NCBI GenBank assembly: GCA_018818925.1
Contig: JAHJQZ010000119.1
Location: 1 to 32,015, forward strand
Length of the DNA stretch: 32,015 nucleotides
Reading direction: 5' to 3'
Source: Alphaproteobacteria bacterium
Lineage (GTDB): Bacteria; Pseudomonadota; Alphaproteobacteria; Rhizobiales; Devosiaceae
Part shown: positions 8,002 through 15,408 of the stretch, in pieces
Layout of the letters: each line of letters starts with the position of its first letter
Numbering within the stretch: position 1 is the first letter of the stretch
Position numbers and translations under genes: made by a program
Notes under the pieces: model-generated
Database searches by the model: none
Seen by the model: the letters and a program-made list of their open reading frames with translations, nothing else
Told to the model about the DNA's origin: nothing

Positions 8002-8799
8002 TTACGTGATCCCCGCCTCGTCCATAAGCTTTGCGAGCGCGCTGCCCTTTGCCGGCAAGGAGATGTCCGCCCGGCCCCGCCGGGTCAGCTGGCTGCGCCA
8101 GATATGGACGCCGTGCGTATCGGCGGAAATGACCTCGGCGATGTCGCTGCCCGCTTCCATCAGTGCGGGGATGCCGGCATAGGGCACCGGATAAAAGACC
8201 GAAGAGGGCAGCACCTTGTCGATCAGCCCGTGCCTGGGCACGAAATGGGTGAGGGCAAACGGCCCCGTCGCGCCGTATTGCATGTGCGAGGGCGTCACCG
8301 GATCGCCGAGAAGCCGCCGCGCCGCTACTTCCAGCCGCCGCCCGAGCGGCAGGTGCGGCTCGAACAGCGGCCGGTTATCGAGATCGAAGATCGACAACAG
8401 ATCATCGAGCAGCGGCGCGTCCGCGGGTATCCTGAGAACGGCGCCGTTGATCGATCCGGGTCGTTCCCAGGAAAAAATGTAATCCCCGAGATCATCGATC
8501 GGCCTGACGCAATAAACGTCGCAATCGGCCCAGATGCCGCGTTCCTCACGCATCAGCGTCATGCGGAACAAGTCGGAAAAGGCGCCTGGCGTGCCGTGGC
8601 CCTTGTAAAAGAACAATTTTTCGCGCGGCAGCATCTCGGCGGCGTCCTTCCACTCGGCGCCGGGGGGAAGATCGCCCCCGGGTTCGTAGGAATAGACATG
8701 CACGGGGTGGCCCTGGCGGACAAAGCTCGCGATCGAAACATGCTCAAGCCAGCTCAGCGGGCCGTGCCAGAACGAGGCGATGGTCGGAAGGGCGGTCAT
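8002..8799 (-). CDS. GT32/Gb3-synthase-like glycosyltransferase
   Basis: A 265-residue cytoplasmic protein that resembles glycosyltransferases of the GT32/alpha-1,4-galactosyltransferase type. The key region is F-S-D-L-F-R-M-T-L-M-R-E-E-R-G-I-W-A-D-C-D-V-Y, where the helix ahead of a D-x-D-like motif (D-C-D) would bind a metal and the nucleotide sugar. Upstream W-x-G-x-L-S-W-L-E-H is typical of these proteins. Later parts (H-F-V-P-R-H-G and the H-I-W-R-S end) fit a family that often modifies surface glycans. The acceptor cannot be predicted. I use the ATG at 8799; the frame is open to a TTG at 8811. A repeat separates it from pheT upstream. Confidence 0.68.
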   Translation of the reverse strand: MTALPTIASFWHGPLSWLEHVSIASFVRQGHPVHVYSYEPGGDLPPGAEWKDAAEMLPREKLFFYKGHGTPGAFSDLFRMTLMREERGIWADCDVYCVRPIDDLGDYIFSWERPGSINGAVLRIPADAPLLDDLLSIFDLDNRPLFEPHLPLGRRLEVAARRLLGDPVTPSHMQYGATGPFALTHFVPRHGLIDKVLPSSVFYPVPYAGIPALMEAGSDIAEVISADTHGVHIWRSQLTRRGRADISLPAKGSALAKLMDEAGIT

Positions 8800-8821
8800 T
8801 TGCGCGCGCAACGCCTGTGCT

Positions 8822-8948
8822 CCCCTCCCCTCTGCGGGGAGGGGTTGGGGGTGGGGGTCTGCGCCGTTTGCGTCACTGAACTCATGGCTTTTCCCCCTGC
8901 GGCGACCCCCTTCCTGCCTGCCGGCATCCCTCCCCGCAAGGGGGAGGG
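8822..8948. repeat. Palindromic repeat, CCCCTCCCC family
   Basis: A repeat with two terminal hairpins: CCCCTCCCC/GGGGAGGGG (8822-8844) and CCCTCCCC/GGGGAGGG (8928-8948). The left end continues as GGTTGGGGGTGGGGGTCT, the reverse complement of the ACCCCCACCC..GACCCCTCCCC ends seen inside cobN. It fills the gap between pheT and the glycosyltransferase gene, and carries no gene. Confidence 0.75.
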
Positions 8949-8970
8949 AAGGTTGGAAGCCATGCCGCGC

Positions 8971-11379
8971 CTAGCTTCTCAGCACGCCGCCCGTCGCCTT
9001 GGTTACCGACGCAACGACGGCTGCCGAGACAGCTTCGATATCCTCGTCGGTCAGCGTTCTGTCGCGCGGCTGCAGGTCGACGGCGATGGCGACCGACTTC
9101 TTGCCCGGCCCGACATGTTCGCCCTCGTAGATGTCGAAGACCGAGGCGCCGGTGATCAGCCTCTTGTCGGCGCCCTGCGCCGCCTTGAGGATCGATTGCG
9201 CCGCGACGCCGGCATCGACCACGAAGGCGAAATCGCGGCTCAGCGGCATCAGGTCGGACAAGACGAGCTGCGGCTTGGTGCGCGTCGGCTTTTTCTTCGG
9301 CTCGGGCAGGGCGTCGAGATCGAGTTCGAACGCCACCACCGGCCCGTCGAGATCGAGCTCGGCGACAAGGGCCGGGTGCAGTTCGCCGAACCAGGCGAAG
9401 GCGTTTTTCGGCCCGAGCTGCAGCCGTCCGCCGCGCCCCGGATGAGCCCAGGCCGCCGGCTCGGCGACGAGCTGCAGCTTGTCGATGTCGTAGCCCATGA
9501 CGTCGAGCAGCGCCGCGAGGTCGGCCTTGGCGTCGAACACGTCGACCGGCTTATTGCCACCGCGCCACGAGCGCGGCGTGTGGCCGGCGCGTATGGCGGT
9601 CGCGTAGGTGTGCTGGCCGCCCGGCTCGTCGGATAGGAACACCTGCCCGACCTCGAACAGGTCGAGCTCGTCGATGGCGCGGTTCTGGTTGCGCCGGATG
9701 GCCGACAGAAGCCCCGGCAGCAGCGAGGGCCGCATGTCGGTCAGGTCGGTGGCGATGGGATTGGCGAGCTTTAGCGCCTCGCCGCCGCCGCCGAACATCC
9801 GCGCCAGGTCTTCCGAGATGAACGACCAGGTGACCGCCTCGTCGAGGCCGCGCGCCGCAAGGGCCCGCCGCGCCAGGCGCCTGCGGTTCTGCAGGCCGGT
9901 CAGCATGGTCTCGGCAACGCCGGAAAGGCGCGGCAGCGGTTCGACCGGCACACGGTCGACGCCTTCCATGCGCATCACTTCCTCGACGATGTCGGCCTTC
10001 TGCGTCACGTCGGGCCGCCACGACGGCACCGCGACCTTGACTGTCTCATGCGTGCCCGACACCCAGAAGCCGAGCCTTGTCAGGATGGCCTTGACCTCGG
10101 GGAAGCCGACCCGCAAGCCAGTCAGGCGCTGGATTTCGCTTAAGGGAAAGTCGATGATCGTCTCGGGCGGTTCGATGTTGCCGGCAACGCGGACCTCGCA
10201 GGCCTCGCCGCCGCACAGTTCGAGCACCATCCGCGTCGCCAGTTCGATGCCGGGCTTGACGAAGGCCGGATCGACGTAGCGCTCGAATCGGTAGCGCGCG
10301 TCCGACATGATACCGGTCTTGCGGCCGGTCCTTGCCGTCGGCGCGGCCTCGAACCAGGCACATTCGATGAAAACACTGGTCGTTGCGTCCGTGCACGAGC
10401 TTTCCTCGCCGCCGAGGATGCCGCCGAGGCCGAGCACGCCGCTATCGTCGGCGATGACGCACATGGTCTCGTCGACCTCATGCGTCTTGTCGTCGAGGCC
10501 GTTGAAGCTCTCGCCCTTTTTGCCCATGCGCGCATGGATGGTGCCGGCGATCTTGTCGGCGTCATAGACGTGCAGTGGCCGGCCGCGCTCCTGCGAAATG
10601 TAATTGGTGATGTCGGCGAGCGTGTTGATGGGCCTGAGGCCGACGGCGCGCAGCCGGTCCTGCAACCATTGCGGCGAAGGGCCATTTTTGACATTGCGGA
10701 CGAGGCGCCCGGCAAACATTCTGCACACCTGTTCCTCGCCCGGCGCGAACCTCAATTCGATCGGGATGGGGGTTTCGCCGCCGGTCGCCCTGACCGGCAT
10801 GATCGCCTTGTCGATGAGATCGCCGACGCCGGCCGCCGCAAGGTCGCGGGCGATGCCGAAAATGCCGGTGCAATCGCCTCGGTTCGGCGTGATCGCCACG
10901 TCGATAACGACGCCGCCCAGTTTCTTGTACTCGACATATTTCATGCCGACCGGTGCGTCGTCCGGCAGTTCGATGATGCCGGTATGGTCGTCCGACAGCA
11001 GCAATTCGCGCTCCGAGCACAGCATGCCGTTCGAGTCCTCGCCACGGATCCTGCCCTTGCCGAGGGTGAAATCCGAGCCCGGAATATAGGTGCCGACCGG
11101 GGCGAAGACGCCCTTCATGCCGGTCCTCGCATTGGGGGCGCCGCACACGACCTTGATCGGCGTGCCGGACCCGGAATCGACCATGCAGACCTGCAAATGG
11201 TCGGAATTCGGGTGCTTTTGCGCCGAGACGACATAGGCGACGACGAACGGTTCGAGCGCTCTGGCCTGGTCCTCGACGCTTTCGACCTCGAGGCCGATCA
11301 TGGTCAGGGTGTCGACGATGGTTGCGGCCGGAACGTCGGTCTGCAAGTGCTCCTTGAGCCAGTCGAGAGTGAATTTCAT
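8971..11379 (-). CDS. pheT: Phenylalanyl-tRNA synthetase beta subunit
   Basis: The beta chain of the alpha2-beta2 synthetase that charges tRNA-Phe. At 802 residues it has the full bacterial layout: N-terminal MKFTLDWLKEHL, an EMAP/OB tRNA-binding domain (about 39-150, with H-P-N-S-D-H-L-Q-V and V-C-G-A-P-N-A), the B3/B4 editing region (about 210-390), the B5 domain (about 405-480), the catalytic-like core and the C-terminal anticodon-binding FDX-ACB domain (about 708-802, F-A-F-V-V-D). The ATG overlaps the stop of the upstream exonuclease gene in an ATGA arrangement, so the two are translationally coupled. Unusually, it does not directly follow pheS. Confidence 0.95.
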   Translation of the reverse strand: MKFTLDWLKEHLQTDVPAATIVDTLTMIGLEVESVEDQARALEPFVVAYVVSAQKHPNSDHLQVCMVDSGSGTPIKVVCGAPNARTGMKGVFAPVGTYIPGSDFTLGKGRIRGEDSNGMLCSERELLLSDDHTGIIELPDDAPVGMKYVEYKKLGGVVIDVAITPNRGDCTGIFGIARDLAAAGVGDLIDKAIMPVRATGGETPIPIELRFAPGEEQVCRMFAGRLVRNVKNGPSPQWLQDRLRAVGLRPINTLADITNYISQERGRPLHVYDADKIAGTIHARMGKKGESFNGLDDKTHEVDETMCVIADDSGVLGLGGILGGEESSCTDATTSVFIECAWFEAAPTARTGRKTGIMSDARYRFERYVDPAFVKPGIELATRMVLELCGGEACEVRVAGNIEPPETIIDFPLSEIQRLTGLRVGFPEVKAILTRLGFWVSGTHETVKVAVPSWRPDVTQKADIVEEVMRMEGVDRVPVEPLPRLSGVAETMLTGLQNRRRLARRALAARGLDEAVTWSFISEDLARMFGGGGEALKLANPIATDLTDMRPSLLPGLLSAIRRNQNRAIDELDLFEVGQVFLSDEPGGQHTYATAIRAGHTPRSWRGGNKPVDVFDAKADLAALLDVMGYDIDKLQLVAEPAAWAHPGRGGRLQLGPKNAFAWFGELHPALVAELDLDGPVVAFELDLDALPEPKKKPTRTKPQLVLSDLMPLSRDFAFVVDAGVAAQSILKAAQGADKRLITGASVFDIYEGEHVGPGKKSVAIAVDLQPRDRTLTDEDIEAVSAAVVASVTKATGGVLRS

Positions 11380-12011
11380 GTGTAGGCGCCTGTCTGGTTT
11401 TCGATTGTCGGCAAGGCCGCGTTCATGTCGAAGAGTCTGATCAGCACATTGGCAAAGCCGCGCGCGTCGTCGATCGCCTTGTGGGTATGGGGCACATCGC
11501 CATACCAGTCGGCGGGGACGCGCTGCATGCCCCAGTTGAGATAGTCCTGGCCGCGCAATGTGCCGGCCATGGTGTAAAGGCAGACCCCGCCGCCCCGGAA
11601 CAATTGCCGTCCGGTATAGGGGCCGCCGATGGCCCGCGTTCCGGCATAGGTGTCGAGATAATGGTCCATCCATGCCCCATCGAACAGGATCGGCGCGGCG
11701 ACGAAGACCTTGAAGCCCGGCAGCGCCTCGACCCAGGCCGCATAGGCGGGCATGACGTCTTCCGGCCGTTCCGGGTCCGATGTCGCCGCCGCCCAGGCCT
11801 CGGGCTGGGTCAGCCACCAGTCCATGGTGCGCGGATCGGCCTCACGGTCGGCGCGGGGCATCAGGTTGGCTTCGAAGGTGCCGATTTCGTTGCCCTCGTA
11901 GTCGACGGCGATTGAGGCGAAGCTCAGCATCGAGTTGCGCAGCGGCGAATGGCCGTCGGTCTCGATATCGGTGACGACGAAGGTCACGGGCTCGGCGGAA
12001 ATGTGGGTCAT
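11376..12011 (-). CDS. DEDDh-type 3'-5' exonuclease
   Basis: A 211-residue DnaQ-like 3'-5' exonuclease. ExoI appears as VVTDIETDG (two metal-binding acidic residues), a middle aspartate lies near F-D-G-A-W-M-D-H-Y, and ExoIII is H-K-A-I-D-D-A-R-G, giving the DEDDh set. Family members degrade single-stranded DNA or RNA from the 3' end; whether this one is linked to tRNA, oligoribonucleotide or DNA work is unknown. It shares four bases with the pheT start and lies 196 bases after the ASCH gene, with a palindromic repeat between. Start at the ATG at 12011. Confidence 0.82.
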   Translation of the reverse strand: MTHISAEPVTFVVTDIETDGHSPLRNSMLSFASIAVDYEGNEIGTFEANLMPRADREADPRTMDWWLTQPEAWAAATSDPERPEDVMPAYAAWVEALPGFKVFVAAPILFDGAWMDHYLDTYAGTRAIGGPYTGRQLFRGGGVCLYTMAGTLRGQDYLNWGMQRVPADWYGDVPHTHKAIDDARGFANVLIRLFDMNAALPTIENQTGAYT

Positions 12012-12035
12012 GGTCTGCCCCCGATCACCGTTCCC

Positions 12036-12154
12036 CCCTCTCCCTTGACAGGAGAGGGTGCTCCGAAGCGGCGGGTGAGGGTGGAGCGACGAACGCAGGC
12101 GCCCGTCCCCCTCATCCGGCGCTTCGCGCCACCTTCTCCCGCGAGGGGAGAAGG
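12036..12154. repeat. Palindromic repeat between ASCH and exonuclease genes
   Basis: Two hairpins bound the element: CCCTCTCC/GGAGAGGG (12036-12058) and CTTCTCCC/GGGAGAAG (about 12132-12154). The middle contains GGGTGAGGGTGG and CCCCCTCATCCGG, a pattern common in rhizobial intergenic repeats. It interrupts the pheS-ASCH-exonuclease-pheT row and could cause partial termination or mRNA processing. Confidence 0.7.
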
Positions 12155-12207
12155 CAAGAAGCTGTGTGGCATCGCGGCCGATACCGGGCGTTCGCCGCAG
12201 GCGATGC

Positions 12208-12603
12208 TCATTCGAACACCTCCACCAGCCGGAAGCGCTCGCAAACGAGCATCAGATCGCCCGACCAGCCGCCATTGCGGGTGAAATAGGCGATATGCCC
12301 ATTGCGCCAGTCGTCGAAATCGCCCTCGCCCTCGGCCAGCGCGAAATCCTCGCCGACATCATCGAAGCGGCACCGCGTGACCTCGGTGGTCTCGATGACG
12401 CAGGCCGGCTCGCCGCGCCCGTCGAGCACCACGTCGCGGCGCCCGACTTCGGGCACGGGTTCGTCGGCGCCGAAGTCGCGCAAGGCTCCGCAGGTCGCCG
12501 TTTTCCTTCCGGCAAGCACGAGTGCCAGCAATTCGTCGGCGAGTTCCGGAGAATCGCCGAACGAGAAGCGGACCGCATCCTGGTAGCGCTCGGGGAGGGT
12601 CAT
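12208..12603 (-). CDS. ASCH-domain protein
   Basis: A 131-residue ASCH-fold protein (PUA-related beta barrel), a group that binds or acts on RNA; some members hydrolyse N4-acetylcytidine. The typical L-V-L-A-G-R-K-T-A-T-C motif occurs near residues 30-40, with a later G-E-P-A-C-V-I-E-T-T-E-V strand and a C-terminal C-E-R-F-R-L-V. The start at 12603 follows the pheS stop by four bases, so it is co-translated with pheS. The location between pheS and pheT hints at a link to RNA or translation, but no reaction can be assigned. Confidence 0.8.
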   Translation of the reverse strand: MTLPERYQDAVRFSFGDSPELADELLALVLAGRKTATCGALRDFGADEPVPEVGRRDVVLDGRGEPACVIETTEVTRCRFDDVGEDFALAEGEGDFDDWRNGHIAYFTRNGGWSGDLMLVCERFRLVEVFE

Positions 12604-12607
12604 GGCC

Positions 12608-13732
12608 CTAGCTCGCCAGCCCCCCGAACAGCGTCGGCAGGTCGAGCGGCCGGAAGCCGTAGTGATCGAGCCAGCGCTGGTCGGCGTCAAAGAACGCCCG
12701 CAGGTCCGGCATGCCGTATTTCAGCATGGCGAGACGGTCGATGCCCATGCCCCAGGCGAAGCCCTGATAGACGTCCGGGTCGAGCCCGCAATTGCGCAAG
12801 ACGTTCGGATGCACCATGCCGCAGCCGAGGATTTCGAGCCAATCCTGGCCTTCGCCGATCTTGATTTCGGCCCCGGAGCGGTCGCAGCCGACATCGACCT
12901 CCATCGACGGTTCGGTGAAGGGGAAAAAGCTTGGGCGGAACCTGAGCTTGACGTCCTTGACCTCGAAAAAGGCCTTCAAAAATTCCTCGAGCACCCATTT
13001 GAGCTGGCCGATATGGCTCGATGTGTCGATGACGAGGCCCTCGACCTGATGGAACATCGGGGTATGGGTCTGGTCGCTGTCGTGGCGATAGGTGCGGCCC
13101 GGCGCGATGATGCGGATCGGCGGGGTGATGGCCCTGGCGACCCATGGCGCCGCCGTCTCGTTGGACTTGAGCATCGAGCGGATCTGCACCGGTGAGGTGT
13201 GGGTGCGAAGGAGCTTGCGGCTGCCTTGCGCGTCCGGCTTCAAAAAGAACGTGTCGTGCATCTCGCGGGCCGGATGACCCTCGGGGAAATTGAGCGCGGT
13301 GAAATTGAAATAGTCGGTCTCGATGTCCGGCCCTTCGGCGATGGAAAAGCCCATGTCCGAAAAGATCGCGGTCAATTCGTCCATGACCTGGCTGACCGGA
13401 TGGATGCGGCCTCTGGCCGTCGGGGCCTTGGGCAGCGGCAGAGTGACATCGACCCGTTCGGCGGCGAGCCGGGCTTCGAGCGCCCTCTGCTTCAGTTCGG
13501 TTCCGCGCGCCTCGATGGCGGCGGCGATGTCGGTCTTTAAACCATTGATCGCCGGTCCCATGACCTTGCGTTCCTCTGGCGTCATCTTGCCGAGGGTGGC
13601 GAGCAGGGCCGAGACCGAGCCTTTCTTGCCCAGGGCGGCGACGCGCACCGCGTCGAGCGCGGCTTCGTCATCGGCCTTGGCGATGTCGGACAGCAGGTCG
13701 GATTTCAGTGTGTCGAGGTCGGGGGAGGACAT
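12608..13732 (-). CDS. pheS: Phenylalanyl-tRNA synthetase alpha subunit
   Basis: The catalytic alpha chain of PheRS, a class II aminoacyl-tRNA synthetase. The 374-residue protein has an N-terminal coiled-coil arm (about 1-85) and the class II core. Motif 2 is F-H-Q-V-E-G with preceding T-Y-R-H-D-x-D-x-T-H, and motif 3 is [14 protein letters not shown]. The phrase [10 protein letters not shown] shapes the amino acid pocket. I start at 13732, as relatives begin with M-S-x-L-D-x-L; the frame is open to 13792, across a strong hairpin, which argues against the longer form. It follows rplT in the same direction. Confidence 0.93.
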   Translation of the reverse strand: MSSPDLDTLKSDLLSDIAKADDEAALDAVRVAALGKKGSVSALLATLGKMTPEERKVMGPAINGLKTDIAAAIEARGTELKQRALEARLAAERVDVTLPLPKAPTARGRIHPVSQVMDELTAIFSDMGFSIAEGPDIETDYFNFTALNFPEGHPAREMHDTFFLKPDAQGSRKLLRTHTSPVQIRSMLKSNETAAPWVARAITPPIRIIAPGRTYRHDSDQTHTPMFHQVEGLVIDTSSHIGQLKWVLEEFLKAFFEVKDVKLRFRPSFFPFTEPSMEVDVGCDRSGAEIKIGEGQDWLEILGCGMVHPNVLRNCGLDPDVYQGFAWGMGIDRLAMLKYGMPDLRAFFDADQRWLDHYGFRPLDLPTLFGGLAS

Positions 13733-13775
13733 GTCGGATTCCGCTGGCTTGAAGGCGAAGTGGTTGTAGACAGAC

Positions 13776-13817
13776 AAAAGGCCCCGCGCCACCCCGTCGG
13801 GGTGACCCAGAGCCTTT
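13776..13817 (-). terminator. Terminator-like hairpin between rplT and pheS
   Basis: On the minus strand an outer AAAGGC/GCCTTT stem encloses a CACCCC/GGGGTG stem, followed by TTTTGTCTGT. This is a good intrinsic terminator shape. It sits 33 bases after the rplT stop and about 40 before pheS, so it may end most rpmI-rplT transcripts and let some continue into pheS. No leader peptide with Phe codons is visible. Confidence 0.65.
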
Positions 13818-13849
13818 GATCGGCCTCGGCAGGCTGCTTTTGGCGCGTG

Positions 13850-14251
13850 CTACGCTGAGATTCGCGCGTGCGTGGCAGCTTCCACGCCTTCGAGATATCC
13901 AAGCGCGGCCTTGGCCCTGGTGACGAGAACGCCGAAGGCCTCCGGTTCGCGGATCGCCAGATCGCTGAGAACCTTGCGGTCGACGGCGATCTCGGCCTTG
14001 CCGAGGCCGTCGATAAATCGGCCATAGGTCAGCCCGTGGTCGCGCACCGCGGCGTTGATGCGCTGGATCCACAGCGCGCGGAAATTGCGCTTCTTGGCGC
14101 GCCGGTCGCGATAGGCGTACTGGCCGGCCTTTTCCACCGCCTGCTTGGCGACGCGTATGGTCGACTTGCGGCGGCCGTAATAGCCCTCGGCGGCCTTGAG
14201 GGTCTTCTTGTGACGGGCGTGATTGGTAACGCCCCGTTTGACGCGAGCCAT
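13850..14251 (-). CDS. rplT: 50S ribosomal protein L20
   Basis: A 133-residue L20, which binds 23S rRNA early in large-subunit assembly and, in other bacteria, represses its own operon. The N-terminal M-A-R-V-K-R-G-V-x-x-x-x-R-H-K-K, G-Y-Y-G-R-R and the later W-I-x-R-I-N-A-A motifs are diagnostic. It follows rpmI by 24 bases and has a GGAGACAC ribosome binding site. Length is slightly above the E. coli protein because of a short C-terminal extension, usual in this order. Confidence 0.97.
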   Translation of the reverse strand: MARVKRGVTNHARHKKTLKAAEGYYGRRKSTIRVAKQAVEKAGQYAYRDRRAKKRNFRALWIQRINAAVRDHGLTYGRFIDGLGKAEIAVDRKVLSDLAIREPEAFGVLVTRAKAALGYLEGVEAATHARISA

Positions 14252-14275
14252 ATCGTGTCTCCTTCCGTGGCGTTG

Positions 14276-14476
14276 CTAGCGGTTGTAGGGCATGTAGGTC
14301 TTGACGATGCCGGCATCCGCGTCGCTCAGCACCTTGGTGCCGCGATTGGTGCGGATGTACTTGGCATCGTGGCTTATGAGGCGGTGGCGCTTGCCGGCCA
14401 CGCCGGCCTTCACCTTGCCCGTCGCCGTCATCTTGAAGCGCTTCTTGGCGCCAGACTTGGTCTTCATCTTCGGCAT
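14276..14476 (-). CDS. rpmI: 50S ribosomal protein L35
   Basis: A 66-residue, highly basic L35: [14 protein letters not shown] at the start and H-x-L-I-S-H-D-x-K-Y in the middle are diagnostic. First gene of the rpmI-rplT unit; infC, which precedes it in many bacteria, is absent from this window. A strong promoter lies about 140 bases upstream, so the mRNA has a long leader with a terminator-like hairpin. Confidence 0.97.
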   Translation of the reverse strand: MPKMKTKSGAKKRFKMTATGKVKAGVAGKRHRLISHDAKYIRTNRGTKVLSDADAGIVKTYMPYNR

Positions 14477-14510
14477 TTTGCTTCTCTTTGTCGTTTGCGC
14501 ATGACCGCCT

Positions 14511-14530
14511 AAAAAACTGGAACCCAGCTT
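14511..14530 (-). terminator. Attenuator-like hairpin in the rpmI leader
   Basis: On the minus strand AAGCTGG-GTT-CCAGTTT forms a seven-pair stem (one G-T pair) whose 3' side runs into a block of six Ts. It lies some 35 bases before the rpmI start codon and downstream of the promoter. It could serve as a regulated terminator for the L35-L20 operon; the stem is short. Confidence 0.4.
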
Positions 14531-14617
14531 CGGGATCATGCCAATACTCCCGCAGGAGCGAGCATTCTGGATCGCCACGGCATGCCTTTCGGCCGGGCGA
14601 CCCGGTTTGAAGCGGGC

Positions 14618-14646
14618 GTTATAGGGTGAGTTCCCGTCGATGGCAA
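14618..14646 (-). promoter_or_regulatory. Promoter of the rpmI-rplT operon
   Basis: Minus-strand TTGCCA (14646-14641), an exact 17-bp spacer and TATAAC (14623-14618): a near-consensus sigma-70 promoter pointing at rpmI. Predicted mRNA start is around 14611, giving a leader of about 135 bases. Confidence 0.7.
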
Positions 14647-14703
14647 GCGCCGTCACAGCCGTGACATTCGCTGCGCCTATCGCTCATTGTCTCATTATCA
14701 CCC

Positions 14704-15408
14704 ATGGGGTCCTCCATCATGTCGCTTGCCACCCTTCGCGCGCCTTTTTCCATTGGCGCCTTTGCCCTCCTGCTCACCTGCTCGGCGGTTCCGGCCAGCC
14801 TTGCCGAGGACCTGTCGGAGGCGGACCGCGCCCTCAGCAACGTCGTCGTCGCCGGCGAGACGGGCAATGGCGCCCCGACTGCCTGGCTCGGTGAAACGCC
14901 GCATTTCGTCATGGTCGGCAAGCTCGGAGATTTTGAGTTCAACATCCAGTTGACCGACATGGCCAAATCCACCGACGCCAAGCTCGTGGCCAAGCGCGAA
15001 TACGTTCCCGTCGGCGACAAGCTCACTTATGCCGATTTCGAAATCGCCCTCGACCTGATCACCAACGGCATCGAGCGTTCCTTCGAGCTTGAATTCGAGA
15101 ATGCCGATTTCTCCGAGCACCTGCCGCCGGCCGAATTCGCTCTGCAGGGCGAGAACTTCCCCGCCGGCCTTTTGTCCAATTTCGAGATCGAGTCCGAGTG
15201 GGAATGGGCCGAGAAAAACCTGATCGTCAACGACGAGCGTCTGGCTTCTGCCGGCACGCTTGCGACCGCCCTCGAAACGGGCGAACTCAATGCCGATCAT
15301 ATCGCCGACAATGGCCTGATCGGCGGCTTCGTCTCGGCCAAATTCGGCGAGGACGCGCTCGTTGTTTCCTTCACGGCGCCGGTTGCGGAGGCCGAAATCG
15401 ATGACTAG
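14704..15408 (+). CDS. Exported protein of unknown function, phytase operon partner
   Basis: A 234-residue acidic protein with an N-terminal export signal: short basic start, hydrophobic run (about residues 15-28) and an A-S-L-A-type cleavage site near residue 34. No cysteine occurs in the predicted mature part, so it is not a lipoprotein. The mature chain is rich in E/D and F and seems beta-rich, but I recognise no family. The start could be ATG at 14704 or at 14719; neither has a clear ribosome binding site. Its stop overlaps the phytase start by eight bases (ATGACTAG), implying translational coupling and a related periplasmic role, perhaps in phosphate or phytate handling. Confidence 0.75.
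   Translation: MGSSIMSLATLRAPFSIGAFALLLTCSAVPASLAEDLSEADRALSNVVVAGETGNGAPTAWLGETPHFVMVGKLGDFEFNIQLTDMAKSTDAKLVAKREYVPVGDKLTYADFEIALDLITNGIERSFELEFENADFSEHLPPAEFALQGENFPAGLLSNFEIESEWEWAEKNLIVNDERLASAGTLATALETGELNADHIADNGLIGGFVSAKFGEDALVVSFTAPVAEAEIDD

Noticed and set aside
8822-8948. The repeated GC-rich hairpins as a CRISPR array
   Set aside because: The hairpins are not regularly spaced, the spacers differ in length and no cas genes are present.
13733-13792. Longer pheS start at 13792
   Set aside because: It would place the start within the terminator hairpin, and relatives begin at the internal methionine.
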